From Oscillospiraceae bacterium (GTDB lineage: Bacteria > Bacillota > Clostridia > Oscillospirales > Oscillospiraceae): DNA of 51,645 bases. The stretch is taken from assembly GCA_009784725.1 (NCBI GenBank), contig WQXS01000014.1, positions 1 through 51,645 on the forward strand, written 5' to 3'. How positions within the stretch are numbered: the stretch's first letter is position 1; every line of letters begins with the position of its first letter. The position numbers and the translations under genes were made by a program. This document shows, one piece after another, positions 33,997 through 42,798 of the stretch. The notes under the pieces were generated by a model. That model saw only the letters and a program-made list of their open reading frames with translations, was not told the origin of the DNA and searched no databases.

Positions 33997-35874
33997 TTAA
34001 TATCTTATCGGAATCAGGTCGATGTAATCCTGGAGGGAGCCGTCGTTCATTGCGCAGTCGAGGATTTTTTTGCCGAGCGGGTCGAGTTCGGGCAGGTCGT
34101 ATTTTTGGAGTTCTTTTTTTACGAAGTCAACGAGCTGCACAGCTCCTTTGTCGTAACCTTCGGTGCCGACTTCTGCTTGGGTTTCGGGTCTTAAAAATGC
34201 GGTGCGTACAAATTGACCGTCGATTTTTAAGTTATCAAGACAGTATCCGAGCATCGGCAGGCGTGCCGGGACAAGATGCTCGGGCTTGAATTTTGCACTG
34301 CCGCGTCTTGCGAGGTACTCGCGCATCAGCCATTGCGGCTTGAAGCCTACTTTGTAACAACCAATATGCTGGTTCGGGACAAGGACAAATCTTGTGCCGA
34401 GCGAGCTTGTTATTTGCTTAAGCAGCAGGTTTGCATGGTTGACCCATTTACCTGTGAGGAACGGGCCGTATGAGCCGATTCCTTCGCTTGTGATTCCTTC
34501 AGTTTCAATGATACTCGGATTATTGTGACCTCTCGGCGCAACAAGCCTCCAAAGCCATCCGAGAGCAGGTGGCAGAATGTGAATCATTCCAAGTATTCCG
34601 TAGCTCGGACGGTCGCTTGTACATGGTGGAGTGCGGATACCGAAGCTGCGCACATCGACCTCAACGGCTTCATTAATGATACCGGGCACCATTCTTCTTG
34701 GAAGAATTACCCTCGGGTTCGGGCAGGGTTTGCCGTCCGAATCGATTGTGTGTTCCCAGACAAGGCATGTTGAGTCCGGTACACCTTGAATGTTGATAAA
34801 TACAAGAGGCTCCGAGGGGTGGATATATATTTTTTCGTGGAATGGCTCTGTGCCGTATTGTTTTATATGGTCAAGCCTTATGAACCAGCCGTCCTCCGCA
34901 TCACGAATTACAAGCTTCTTACCGTTTTGCATATCGGGATGGCAAAGTGACATATCATCGGCAATCGGCTGCAGCTCGCAGGATTCTTCAAGGTTGAGAT
35001 AAAAATTCTCCTCGGTTGTCAGGTTCTGACCTATGAGTATCTTTCCGTCGGGTTCACGGTGAATGTTTTCACCCATTTCACTCTTACCGCCGCCCGATGC
35101 ACCCTCATGCATGAATACGATTTCGTTTTCATACGGTGTGATAACCTTAACAGCCGATGAATGCGTCGTTACCCAGCCTTCTCTTTCTCCGATATCGAGC
35201 AAAAAGCCGTATACTCCTTTTTTTGCACTCGGTCCGGGATACAGATTATATGAAAACATTTCGTATAAATCAGGTGTTCTGTTATGCACCACTATTTGCT
35301 TGCCGTTAAAATGTGTATGCCTGAATGGCGGTGCGAGGAATATCGCAACCTTCGGTTCAAATGTGCCTTCAAACTCGTCGATGTTTACGAATAACTGCAG
35401 TCCCGCAAGACCGGCTGCAAAAAAGGATGCATTTTTCGGAGCAATCAGCACACCGTGATATCCGCCGAACTCACCACCCGCCATAAACGGTACGACAATA
35501 AGCTCCTGCTTTTCAAGCCAGCGGTATGTATCTTCTTTCAGAACCGAAAAATCTGAACCGTACTCATCCTTGTATCTTGGTTTATCGGTTGGTAAATCGT
35601 CTGCGATAATAAGGCAGTCGGGGTCTCTTCTGCGCATATAATCCTCAGTGTAGTTTACGGCAACACCGTTTTTACACCTGACAATCGTAACTTCCTTGTA
35701 GCTTTTGCCTTCAACATCATAACAGACATCAAACTCATTAGCCTCGGGTGAGCCGAGAGTAAAATTAACAATTTCACCCCTGCTCTTGGGAACGGTCACG
35801 GATGTGCAGTTGTTAATAACCTGATTAATTTCATCGGAAAATTTGAACTTCTTTAAATCTTGTAGACTCAACAC
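33997..35874 (-). CDS. DUF4914 protein (PEPCK-like nucleotide-binding fold proposed)
   Basis: 625 residues from a GTG at 35874 with GGAGGA upstream. I recognise the family DUF4914 from its opening LQDLKKFKFSDEINQV and overall length. A Walker-A-like loop G-A-S-G-G-G-K264-S with HEGASGGGKSEMGENI suggests ATP or GTP binding, and members have been compared to phosphoenolpyruvate carboxykinase; I cannot assign a reaction. Highly polar, no membrane segment, cytosolic. Single-gene unit with its own AT-rich promoter region and a terminator hairpin 8 bp beyond its stop. Confidence 0.85.
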   Translation of the reverse strand: MLSLQDLKKFKFSDEINQVINNCTSVTVPKSRGEIVNFTLGSPEANEFDVCYDVEGKSYKEVTIVRCKNGVAVNYTEDYMRRRDPDCLIIADDLPTDKPRYKDEYGSDFSVLKEDTYRWLEKQELIVVPFMAGGEFGGYHGVLIAPKNASFFAAGLAGLQLFVNIDEFEGTFEPKVAIFLAPPFRHTHFNGKQIVVHNRTPDLYEMFSYNLYPGPSAKKGVYGFLLDIGEREGWVTTHSSAVKVITPYENEIVFMHEGASGGGKSEMGENIHREPDGKILIGQNLTTEENFYLNLEESCELQPIADDMSLCHPDMQNGKKLVIRDAEDGWFIRLDHIKQYGTEPFHEKIYIHPSEPLVFINIQGVPDSTCLVWEHTIDSDGKPCPNPRVILPRRMVPGIINEAVEVDVRSFGIRTPPCTSDRPSYGILGMIHILPPALGWLWRLVAPRGHNNPSIIETEGITSEGIGSYGPFLTGKWVNHANLLLKQITSSLGTRFVLVPNQHIGCYKVGFKPQWLMREYLARRGSAKFKPEHLVPARLPMLGYCLDNLKIDGQFVRTAFLRPETQAEVGTEGYDKGAVQLVDFVKKELQKYDLPELDPLGKKILDCAMNDGSLQDYIDLIPIRY

Positions 35875-35936
35875 TTTATCCTCCTCGCAACTGTGTATAT
35901 TTTATTCCGTTTGATAAAATAACACAAAAATAGCAA

Positions 35937-35968
35937 ATATGCAAGAACTTTTTTGATTTCTTGCATAT
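35937..35968. promoter_or_regulatory. 11-bp inverted repeat ATATGCAAGAA
   Basis: ATATGCAAGAA (35937-35947) and TTCTTGCATAT (35958-35968) are perfect arms around 10 bases, 63-94 bp before the DUF4914 start and just past the flavoprotein gene. Either an operator for the former or the hairpin of a weak terminator for the latter. Confidence 0.5.
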
Positions 35969-36030
35969 ATTGTGCATAATTAATAAAATATCATATCATT
36001 TTGCAAGATTGCCGATACGTCCTTGCATTA

Positions 36031-36681
36031 TTATAATGGTTCGAAATCGGAAGCACCGTGTTTGCAAAGCGGGCAGATATAATCATCGGGCAAAACATCA
36101 CCCTCGTAAACATAACCGCAAATTTTACAGATAAAACCTTTTTTCTTTTCCGGTGAATCCGCTGCTTTTTGCTGTGGTTTTGGTTTAATATTATCAAAAT
36201 AATACTGATACGTTACGCTTGGTTCGGGTGATAATACAATTGACTCTGTAACATCGGCGACAAATATGGTATGTGTACCATAATCATATATATCGGTGAC
36301 TTTTCCCGAAATTACACAGTTTGTGTATTTAGGAATATAACGCAAGCCGTTTTCGGTACGGTTATTATGTTCACAATCGGCAAACTTGTCGGTATCCCTC
36401 CCGCTTTTAAAGCCAAAATGTTCAAAGACCTTAAACGGTACTCTTGTATCCAGAATGGATATATTAAACACCCCTGTTTTGAGAATCATGTCGTGGGTAT
36501 AATTCGCCTTGCTCACTGCAATGGACATACGAAGCGGTGACGATGTTACCTGAATTGCCGTGTTAATTATACAGCCGTTGTCTTTGTTTTCGTCCTTTGC
36601 CGTCAATACAAACAATCCGTAGGAAAACTTAAACATAGCTGCCGGGTCGATTTTGTTTTGATTTGCAGAAATTTCTGACAT
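36031..36681 (-). CDS. Flavin reductase-rubredoxin fusion (high-molecular-weight rubredoxin)
   Basis: 216 residues. A flavin-reductase-like FMN domain (about 10-165; FKFSYGLFVLTAKD, GCIINTAIQVTSSP, GVFNISILD) is fused through a Pro/Lys linker to a rubredoxin with C185-x2-C188-GY and C203-x2-C206 binding one iron. Fusions of this order are the high-molecular-weight rubredoxins of anaerobes, which pass electrons from NAD(P)H to oxygen- or NO-scavenging flavodiiron proteins. It is divergent from the nitroreductase across a 131-bp gap. AGGAGG ribosome site. Confidence 0.93.
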   Translation of the reverse strand: MSEISANQNKIDPAAMFKFSYGLFVLTAKDENKDNGCIINTAIQVTSSPLRMSIAVSKANYTHDMILKTGVFNISILDTRVPFKVFEHFGFKSGRDTDKFADCEHNNRTENGLRYIPKYTNCVISGKVTDIYDYGTHTIFVADVTESIVLSPEPSVTYQYYFDNIKPKPQQKAADSPEKKKGFICKICGYVYEGDVLPDDYICPLCKHGASDFEPL

Positions 36682-36698
36682 AAAAACCTCCTGTAATA

Positions 36699-36721
36699 CA
36701 AGGGACCTGTCCCTCTGTCAC
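36699..36721. repeat. Palindrome ACAAGGGACCTGTCCCTCTGT
   Basis: A degenerate relative of the GTCCCC palindromes, AGGGAC-ct-GTCCCT, in the divergent gap before the flavoprotein gene. Confidence 0.55.
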
Positions 36722-36812
36722 TGTTAAATACAAATTTCATTGATAGTTAACGTAATATATGTTACATTATGTACCTAAACACATAAAACGTCAAGAAAGG
36801 ACTTATTTTATT

Positions 36813-37367
36813 ATGAATGAAACTCTTAAAAACATATATGACCGATTTTCCTGCCGTGATTTCAAAGATTCTCCCTTAAGACGTGAGCAAATAGATGCGC
36901 TTGTTAATGCGGCGCTTGCTGCACCGAGTGCAATGAACCTCCAACCCTGGCATGTAATTATGGTAACGGATAAAGCGCTTATTGATGAGCTTGACCGGGA
37001 AGGAATGAGAATCGTCGGTACATGGGAAGATAAATCAACACAGGAACGTTTCAAGGAAAGAGGTGGAAAACTCTTTTATAATGCTCCCTGCCTTATGCTG
37101 ATATTGTCTGACGGTTCAACATGGGGAACACTCGACTGCGGTATTCAATGCCAAAATGTGGTAATAGCAGCAGAATCAATGGGGCTTGGCAGCTGCATCG
37201 TCGGCATGGCAGGCGTACCGCTCGGCGGCGAAAAAGCAGATGAATACAGGAAAATATTCAGATTCCCCGAAGGCTACACATTTGCAATAGGTATCCTCTT
37301 CGGCGAAATCAACTCCGGCAAAGAACCGCATGAGCATGACTTAAACAAGGTTTCATATATTAGGTAG
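36813..37367 (+). CDS. Nitroreductase-family FMN oxidoreductase
   Basis: 184 residues from the ATG at 36813, which has AAGAAAGGA at good spacing; an earlier in-frame ATG at 36759 lacks one. FMN contacts are RFSCRDF near residue 12, APSAMNLQPWH, and the C-terminal GLGSCIVGMAG. Short class of nitroreductases, NAD(P)H-dependent, probably acting on quinones, flavins or nitro compounds. Divergent from the rubredoxin gene, so both may answer to redox or oxygen stress. TATGTTACATTATGTAC lies 60 bp upstream and resembles the TGTAACAT boxes found elsewhere here. Confidence 0.9.
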   Translation: MNETLKNIYDRFSCRDFKDSPLRREQIDALVNAALAAPSAMNLQPWHVIMVTDKALIDELDREGMRIVGTWEDKSTQERFKERGGKLFYNAPCLMLILSDGSTWGTLDCGIQCQNVVIAAESMGLGSCIVGMAGVPLGGEKADEYRKIFRFPEGYTFAIGILFGEINSGKEPHEHDLNKVSYIR

Positions 37368-37377
37368 GTGATTTCCA

Positions 37378-37502
37378 AGCATGGTATGGGGTGTTAAATT
37401 TAATTCCTATCGCCCAGAGGAAACGTCCTGTTTCCACAGAGCGCCCTCCGGCGTCCATGCCTCCGTGAAAGAAATTAAATTTAACACCCCATACCATGCT
37501 TA
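37378..37502. repeat. 125-bp element with 29-bp perfect inverted arms
   Basis: 37378-37406 and 37474-37502 are exact reverse complements (beginning AAGCATGGTATGGGG). The 67-bp centre holds a smaller GGAAAC/GTTTCC stem and G/C-rich CGCC-CTCC-GGCG. No gene. It fills most of the 222-bp gap between nitroreductase and SGNH genes. It is either a MITE or a very stable RNA hairpin acting as a terminator or processing site; arms are too long for an ordinary terminator and no T tract follows. Confidence 0.75.
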
Positions 37503-37589
37503 ATTATTAATAATTTGTTAACAGTTGCAACGAGTATATAATATATAATAGTATTTTAGTAATATACCTTTATTGCGAAAGGAAATTTG

Positions 37590-38309
37590 ATGGAGCAACG
37601 TAATGTAGAAATCTTCGGTGATTCAATATTAAAAGGTGTTCAGCTTGATGATGAAAACAAACGTTATCATGTTGACAATAATATTGATGTTACAATGCTT
37701 GAAAACAAGTTCCTGCTTAATATCAACAACTTTTCCAAGTTCGGCTGCACGATTTCAAAGGCGTTTGCCGCAATAGAAAAACGCTTTAAAAACGGGGAGC
37801 TTCAATGTGACGCTATTGTTTTAAATCTCGGCGGGAATGATTGCGACTTCGATTGGAAAGCGGTATCAGAGCGTCCCGATGACGAGCATCAGCCGAACAC
37901 CCCGCTTGATGTATTCTCCGACACATATAAGAAAATTATTGAATATTTAAAGGACAAAGGAATCCGTCCGATTTTAACAACACTGCCTCCGCTTGATGCT
38001 CAAAGGTTTTTCAACTGGTTCTGCGGAGGGCTTCCGGAAAAAGCAAATGTACTCAAATGGCTCGGCGGAGTGGAAGCAATATACCGCTGGCACGAGAATT
38101 ATTCAAGAACAGTCGAAAAAATCGCCGAAGAAACAGGCACTCTGTTAGTTGATTTAAGAGGAGCATTCCTCAAACACAGAAAACTCGAACATCTCTTATG
38201 CGCCGACGGCACCCACCCGAACACCGCAGGACAGCGTGTAATCACCCAAGGATTTCTGGAATTCATCGAAATGGCAAAAGCCAAAGGCAAAATCGAAATA
38301 TTTGCTTAA
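37590..38309 (+). CDS. SGNH/GDSL-type hydrolase
   Basis: 239 residues from the ATG at 37590 (GAAAGGAAA upstream; an in-frame TTG one codon earlier is less likely). Block I is IFGDSILKG with the catalytic Ser, block III LGGND with the oxyanion Asn, and block V DGTHPNTAG with the Asp-His pair. No signal peptide, so cytosolic. Esterase or acylhydrolase; the substrate is unknown. Followed by the inverted repeat module at 38320. Confidence 0.9.
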   Translation: MEQRNVEIFGDSILKGVQLDDENKRYHVDNNIDVTMLENKFLLNINNFSKFGCTISKAFAAIEKRFKNGELQCDAIVLNLGGNDCDFDWKAVSERPDDEHQPNTPLDVFSDTYKKIIEYLKDKGIRPILTTLPPLDAQRFFNWFCGGLPEKANVLKWLGGVEAIYRWHENYSRTVEKIAEETGTLLVDLRGAFLKHRKLEHLLCADGTHPNTAGQRVITQGFLEFIEMAKAKGKIEIFA

Positions 38310-38319
38310 AAAACAAGAA

Positions 38320-38354
38320 AAAGTGGTCGCCCTCACTCTGACGGCGACCACTTT
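38320..38354. terminator. TCAGAGTGAG-loop hairpin, copy B (inverted)
   Basis: AAAGTGGTCGCC and GGCGACCACTTT around CTCACTCTGAC, the reverse complement of copy A. T5 follows on the minus strand, so it can end the DUF1189 transcript as well as the SGNH transcript. Confidence 0.8.
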
Positions 38355-38360
38355 GTACAG

Positions 38361-38383
38361 CACAAGAGAACCGTCCCCTTGAG
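38361..38383. repeat. CACAAGAGAACCGTCCCC repeat
   Basis: Full-length copy of the 23-bp repeat just before the 3' end of the DUF1189 gene, next to hairpin copy B in the same relative order as at 33928-33989 but inverted. Confidence 0.85.
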
Positions 38384-38394
38384 CTAATTTATCC

Positions 38395-39132
38395 TTACGC
38401 TTTACTATAAAACTCTTCTTCTTCGAGTTCTTTTTCCCTTTTGTCGTAGCGTTTTGAGAAGTAGAAGAGGATTAGGATGTTTATGAGTTGGAAGAGGATA
38501 ATGTGTACTGCGGGGAGGATGAAGCCTAGGGCGGTGCAGATTAGGGCGGGGAAAAATGAGCTCATAATGGTTATTTTGACATTATCGCGAAACGGGAAAC
38601 GTGTTGATGCCATTCTGTAAAGGCCAAAAAATGCGGCAAATACAAGATAGAAGAAAAATTGTAAAACAAACATTACACCGAATGCAATAAGCAGCATAGG
38701 CAGGAGAAACTGCGGGATGTACAGATTATAAACAGCAAGCATGCTGAAAATTTCACCGAAAGGAAGCGCAAGCTCGGCAGGGCCGAAAAACTCCGACGGA
38801 GCCGATAACGCAAGAAGCGGGTCGGCATATACAATTACATCCCGGAAGACATAAATCGCCGGCAGGGTATTGTCAATTACGTCAGAATTAAAATCCTCTG
38901 ATTGAAAGTATAGAATTTGAGCATTTTCAAAACTGCCTGAATAAACTCTCGAATATAATTCATCAGGTTGTGTTCTGACAATATGAAAAAATAAAGGCAG
39001 ATACAAAAGACAGGAAATCAACACAAAGTGGAGAATTACGTATCTCCACTTTATGTTTCTTGCTGCATTAATAAATTCGTATGGTTTCCATTTGAAAAGA
39101 ACTGCAGTATAAATATATTCCTTTGGGTTCAT
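38395..39132 (-). CDS. DUF1189-type membrane protein of the maltodextrin operon
   Basis: 245 residues from the ATG at 39132 (MNPKEYIYTAVLFKWKPYEF), chosen because an upstream extension would run into malG and encodes Arg/Cys-rich junk. One N-terminal helix, an outer loop of about 110 residues, then three or four helices and an acidic tail. DUF1189 proteins end streptococcal maltodextrin operons (MalA), matching this position after malG. Precise function is unknown. A truncated GTCCCCCTGTG repeat lies just upstream at 39138-39150. Confidence 0.78.
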   Translation of the reverse strand: MNPKEYIYTAVLFKWKPYEFINAARNIKWRYVILHFVLISCLLYLPLFFHIVRTQPDELYSRVYSGSFENAQILYFQSEDFNSDVIDNTLPAIYVFRDVIVYADPLLALSAPSEFFGPAELALPFGEIFSMLAVYNLYIPQFLLPMLLIAFGVMFVLQFFFYLVFAAFFGLYRMASTRFPFRDNVKITIMSSFFPALICTALGFILPAVHIILFQLINILILFYFSKRYDKREKELEEEEFYSKA

Positions 39133-39158
39133 ATAAAATACGTCCCCCTGTGTTAGTG

Positions 39159-40022
39159 TTACTCGCCTTTGTTTGCGCCTGATGCAAGACCTTCGATGAG
39201 GAAGCGTTGGAAGATCATATAAAGTGTCGCAATCGGTATTGCAACCAAAACGGCTCCCGCACAAAACGCCGTAAAGTCATAGTTGGCGGAATCCGCCGGG
39301 TCAAGCATTCTAAAGAGCCCGATAGCAAGTGTTGTAACCTCTGTTCTGTTAATAAGAAGCCTCGGAAGCATGTAGTCCATCCACGGTGACATAAATGTTG
39401 TAAGTGCAATGAACGTTACAATAGGAAGCGATAAGGGCAAAAGAATCCGCAGAAATACCTGCATTTTCGAAGCACCGTCAATATACGCAGCCTCGTCGAG
39501 AGACTTTGGCAGATTCAAAAGATTCCCCCGCACAAGCCAGATGTTTGTCGGTATACTTCCCGCAACATATATGATTACAAGCATGTTCAGATTATTGAGC
39601 ATTCCGAAGTTTAAGGCAATCATATACAGTGCAATCATTCCCATAAAGCTGGGGAAGGTGTTTAGAATCATAACTGCAAGAAGACCTGCTTTTCTTCCTC
39701 GAAACTTAAAGCGCGCGAAAACAAATGCCGTGGTTATGTTTAACATTACCGAAAATAGCATGGTCATAATCGCAACATATCCGGTATTTCTGAACCATGT
39801 CAGGTAATTTGTTTCACTAATCAAACGGACATAATTATCAAAGGTGGCTCCTTCGGGAATCATGCTCGCTCTTGAAATACTGTTGATAGGATTAAGTGAT
39901 GAACCGATTACCCACAATAAAGGATAAAGAACAATAATCGCAACAATTACAAGCCAAAGATAAATAATGCCCCGTACGATATATCTTCTGATAACATGTG
40001 ATGTATTATGTTTATGCACCAT
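39159..40022 (-). CDS. malG: Maltodextrin ABC permease, MalG type
   Basis: 287 residues with six membrane helices and the EAA loop EAAYIDGASKMQVFLRILLP that docks the ATPase. Length and end are those of MalG. The ribosome site AAGGAGGAT lies in the end of malF 3 bp upstream, so the two are coupled. The ATPase (MalK/MsmK type) is not in the window and is probably shared from another locus. Confidence 0.9.
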   Translation of the reverse strand: MVHKHNTSHVIRRYIVRGIIYLWLVIVAIIVLYPLLWVIGSSLNPINSISRASMIPEGATFDNYVRLISETNYLTWFRNTGYVAIMTMLFSVMLNITTAFVFARFKFRGRKAGLLAVMILNTFPSFMGMIALYMIALNFGMLNNLNMLVIIYVAGSIPTNIWLVRGNLLNLPKSLDEAAYIDGASKMQVFLRILLPLSLPIVTFIALTTFMSPWMDYMLPRLLINRTEVTTLAIGLFRMLDPADSANYDFTAFCAGAVLVAIPIATLYMIFQRFLIEGLASGANKGE

Positions 40023-40025
40023 ATC

Positions 40026-41354
40026 TTAATCCTCCTTAAATGCGCGTGTTCTCATCAGATTTATTCCGCTGACAGTTGCAATCATGATGAAAATAATTAT
40101 GGAAATAGCGGCTGCATAGTTATACATTCGCTGGTCAAGAGTCAGCTTAAACAGCCAGGTAATGAGTATATCGGTTGAACCTGCCATCTGGAATGCCGGA
40201 TTTGGAGGTCCGCCTTGAGTGAGAAAGTAAACATGACCGAAGTTGTTGAAGTTAAATGTAATACTCATGACAATCTGCGGAGCGGTTGCGGTTAAAATCG
40301 CAGGCAGTGATATCGCTCTGAATTTCGTCCATCCGCCGCCGCCGTCTACATCCACGGCTTCATACAGCTCCGGAGAAATTGAAGTCATAACACCTGATAT
40401 AAGCGACATAAAATACGGGAATCCAAGCCATACATTTGTAAGGACCAATATAGTTCTTGCCCAGGTAGAATTACTTAAGAAGGGTAAAGCTTCATCAATT
40501 ATACCCATGTTCATAAGCAGTGTGTTAAATGCACCCTGACGGTTAAACATTGCTCTGAAAACAAGCAGGGAAACAAGTCCCGGTACCGCCCACGGAAGTA
40601 CATATAATCCGCGCCAGAATTTTTTAAAGAGTATTCCTTTTGTATTAATTAATACTGCATTTAAAAGTCCGAAGCTGTAGGCTGAAAAAGTAGCGAGAAA
40701 AGCCCAGCATATTGTCCAGATAAGGATGCTTACAAATGTTGTACCCCATATAGGGATTTGAACTATATCTTGAAATGTCTGAAATCCCGTCCAATCGATG
40801 AGATTTCTTGGAGGTACAGTATTGCGGTTGTAATTTGTAAATGCGATTGAAATGGAGAATAAGACAGGTATTACGGAAATAAATAATACAAGTAATGCGC
40901 CCGGAGTAATCATTATATACTCAAATGATTTTTCCCATAAACCTTTAACATAATCAAGACTTGATTGTTTTTGCCCGTGATCAATCAGAACATGTGTTTT
41001 ATATGCGTCTCTTATATTCCAAATCCATACTAAAATAAATAATAAAAGGATAAAAGTGGAAATGATTCCGCCAATCATCAACATAACCGAATGGTCAAAA
41101 ACCAAAACGGAAGAATCGAGCCTTGGAATTTCACCCAATGTAATAAGCCCCCAAAGCCCGCGTATAAAATACCCGCAATTTCGAAAAAGCGGTTCGGCTC
41201 TGCCGGTTATTACATCCAATAAACCGGTTGATAACTCAACAAACCAAAATATGCATTGGACAATAAAAAACACAGCGCCTTTTATCCACTGTTTGTTGAT
41301 TGCTTGTCCGCTGCCCCATATTATTGCCGAGCAAAGAGTGACAACATACTTCAT
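40026..41354 (-). CDS. malF: Maltodextrin ABC permease, MalF type
   Basis: 442 residues. An N-terminal extra segment with two or three helices (WIKGAVFFIVQCIFWFVE) precedes the permease core; EAVDVDGGGGWTKFRAISLP is the EAA loop. MalF proteins with such N-terminal extensions occur in Firmicutes maltodextrin systems. It partners MalG, 3 bp downstream. A hairpin with a TCAGAGTGAG loop separates it from malE and may lower its expression. Confidence 0.9.
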   Translation of the reverse strand: MKYVVTLCSAIIWGSGQAINKQWIKGAVFFIVQCIFWFVELSTGLLDVITGRAEPLFRNCGYFIRGLWGLITLGEIPRLDSSVLVFDHSVMLMIGGIISTFILLLFILVWIWNIRDAYKTHVLIDHGQKQSSLDYVKGLWEKSFEYIMITPGALLVLFISVIPVLFSISIAFTNYNRNTVPPRNLIDWTGFQTFQDIVQIPIWGTTFVSILIWTICWAFLATFSAYSFGLLNAVLINTKGILFKKFWRGLYVLPWAVPGLVSLLVFRAMFNRQGAFNTLLMNMGIIDEALPFLSNSTWARTILVLTNVWLGFPYFMSLISGVMTSISPELYEAVDVDGGGGWTKFRAISLPAILTATAPQIVMSITFNFNNFGHVYFLTQGGPPNPAFQMAGSTDILITWLFKLTLDQRMYNYAAAISIIIFIMIATVSGINLMRTRAFKED

Positions 41355-41383
41355 TAATTAATACCCCCGCCGTTATAAAGTAC

Positions 41384-41416
41384 AAGTGTGAACCCTCAGA
41401 GTGAGGGTTCACACTT
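41384..41416. terminator. TCAGAGTGAG-loop hairpin inside the maltodextrin operon
   Basis: AAGTGTGAACC and GGTTCACACTT enclose CTCAGAGTGAG. It lies between malE and malF, both on the minus strand. It may protect or partly terminate the abundant binding-protein mRNA, a common arrangement in ABC operons. Confidence 0.65.
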
Positions 41417-41426
41417 ACTTAATATA

Positions 41427-42767
41427 CTAGTCGTGAATCGAGAGACCCATTCCGTTGAGTAAAATTTCGTAGGTTTCCATTGCTTTGTCTTGTGCTTCTT
41501 CCGGAGACATATCACCGTTCCATGTAAATGTGAAGAGCTCGGCAAGGGGTTCCCACATTGCATGTACTTCGGGGATTACAGGCATCGGGTCGGCAAACGG
41601 AGATTGCTCAAGGATACCCATAAGCCACTCGTTACTGCTGAGACCCGGTACGCCGGAGCTGTCTTGAAGTGCAGGAAGCATACCAGTAACTTCGTACAGG
41701 ATTGCAGCGCCTTCATCAGATGCTACAAACTCAACAAATGCAAATGCTGCAGGGAAATTCTTTGCAAAGCTGGATACTGCCATAACTCTTGCGCCTGAGA
41801 AGCAACGGGGTTGTGTTCCGTTGATTGTCGGGAGCTTTGTTACACCAAAGTTGATGCCGTTGTCTCTTGCATCACCGATTGCCCACGGACCGGAAATTGT
41901 AAAGGGTGCTTCACCTCTTTGGAATGCTGCAACCGTATTATCCCAGTCAGCTTCTTCAGTGTGGACGGGGAATACTTCTTTTAATGATGAGTGGAATCTG
42001 AGACCATCTGCAACGCCCGGAATATCAAAGCCCGGATTTCTGTAATCGTCCATGTTCGGTCCGAATACTGTAAATCCGAATGCATTGAGGAAGTGATAAT
42101 TATGATATGCATCATTTACACCCCAACGCAATGCAAATTTATCTGCACCTGTATCATTGTATGTTTTTGCAAAGTCAATGATTTCTTCAAATGTTGAAGG
42201 TACAAAGTCAACAAGATCTCTGTTATAAAACAGAGCGATGTTTTCTGTTGCGAACGGTGCTGCATATACTCTGCCGTCGCTTTTAACAGTGTTGACTGCC
42301 GGTGTGAGAACTGTTGATTCGATTTTTGAAGCAAGGTCTGCCGGGAAAGGCTCTACAAGGCCGTCGGCAATTGCGTTTGCTGCATGGTCATGCGGGAAGT
42401 GGAATACATCGGGACCTTCGCCTGCCGGTCCGTCAAGTTCTACTTTCGCACGTGATTCGGTGTGGCCGATTTGCTCATATGTGACATTAACATCGGGGTA
42501 TTTTGCTGTAAATGCCGCAATAAGTGCATCTGCCCAGTCTTCGTTGTCAATCCAGATAAGCAAGTCGCCGCTGATGTCGCCTGCAGCTGCGCCGCCGCCG
42601 CCATCTGTTGTGCCGCCGCCATCTGTTGTACCGCCGCCGTCGGTTGTGCCGCCGCCGTCAGTTGTGCCGCCGCCGGTTGATCCACCGCTGCCGCCGGTTC
42701 CGCCGCATGCTGCAAACAGGGTAAATGCCATTGCGCATACTACAAGAATTGCTAAGATCTTTTTCAT
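41427..42767 (-). CDS. malE: Maltodextrin-binding lipoprotein, MalE type
   Basis: 446 residues from the ATG at 42767, with GGAGG at good spacing; the longer frame upstream has no signal peptide. The signal peptide ends in the lipobox LFAAC (Cys21), followed by a Gly-rich linker with tandem TTDGGG units (about 35-60). The solute-binding fold shows DLLIWIDNEDWADAL, VTYEQIGH, GPDVFHFPHD and EAPFTISGPWA. It delivers sugar to MalF/MalG. Expressed after the cyclomaltodextrinase gene, 31 bp apart. Confidence 0.92.
   Translation of the reverse strand: MKKILAILVVCAMAFTLFAACGGTGGSGGSTGGGTTDGGGTTDGGGTTDGGGTTDGGGGAAAGDISGDLLIWIDNEDWADALIAAFTAKYPDVNVTYEQIGHTESRAKVELDGPAGEGPDVFHFPHDHAANAIADGLVEPFPADLASKIESTVLTPAVNTVKSDGRVYAAPFATENIALFYNRDLVDFVPSTFEEIIDFAKTYNDTGADKFALRWGVNDAYHNYHFLNAFGFTVFGPNMDDYRNPGFDIPGVADGLRFHSSLKEVFPVHTEEADWDNTVAAFQRGEAPFTISGPWAIGDARDNGINFGVTKLPTINGTQPRCFSGARVMAVSSFAKNFPAAFAFVEFVASDEGAAILYEVTGMLPALQDSSGVPGLSSNEWLMGILEQSPFADPMPVIPEVHAMWEPLAELFTFTWNGDMSPEEAQDKAMETYEILLNGMGLSIHD
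42595..42675 (-). repeat. 18-bp tandem repeats in the MalE linker
   Basis: Four full units (42595, 42613, 42631, 42649) plus a partial one encode TTDGGG. Length changes would alter only the distance between lipid anchor and binding domain. Confidence 0.88.
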
Positions 42768-42798
42768 TGTTTTCCTCCTATAAAATTTGTTTCTTTCA

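Noticed and set aside
39133-39264. N-terminal extension of the DUF1189 protein to 39264
   Set aside because: It would overlap malG by about 100 bp and encodes Arg/Cys-rich sequence unlike the family; the ATG at 39132 is preferred.
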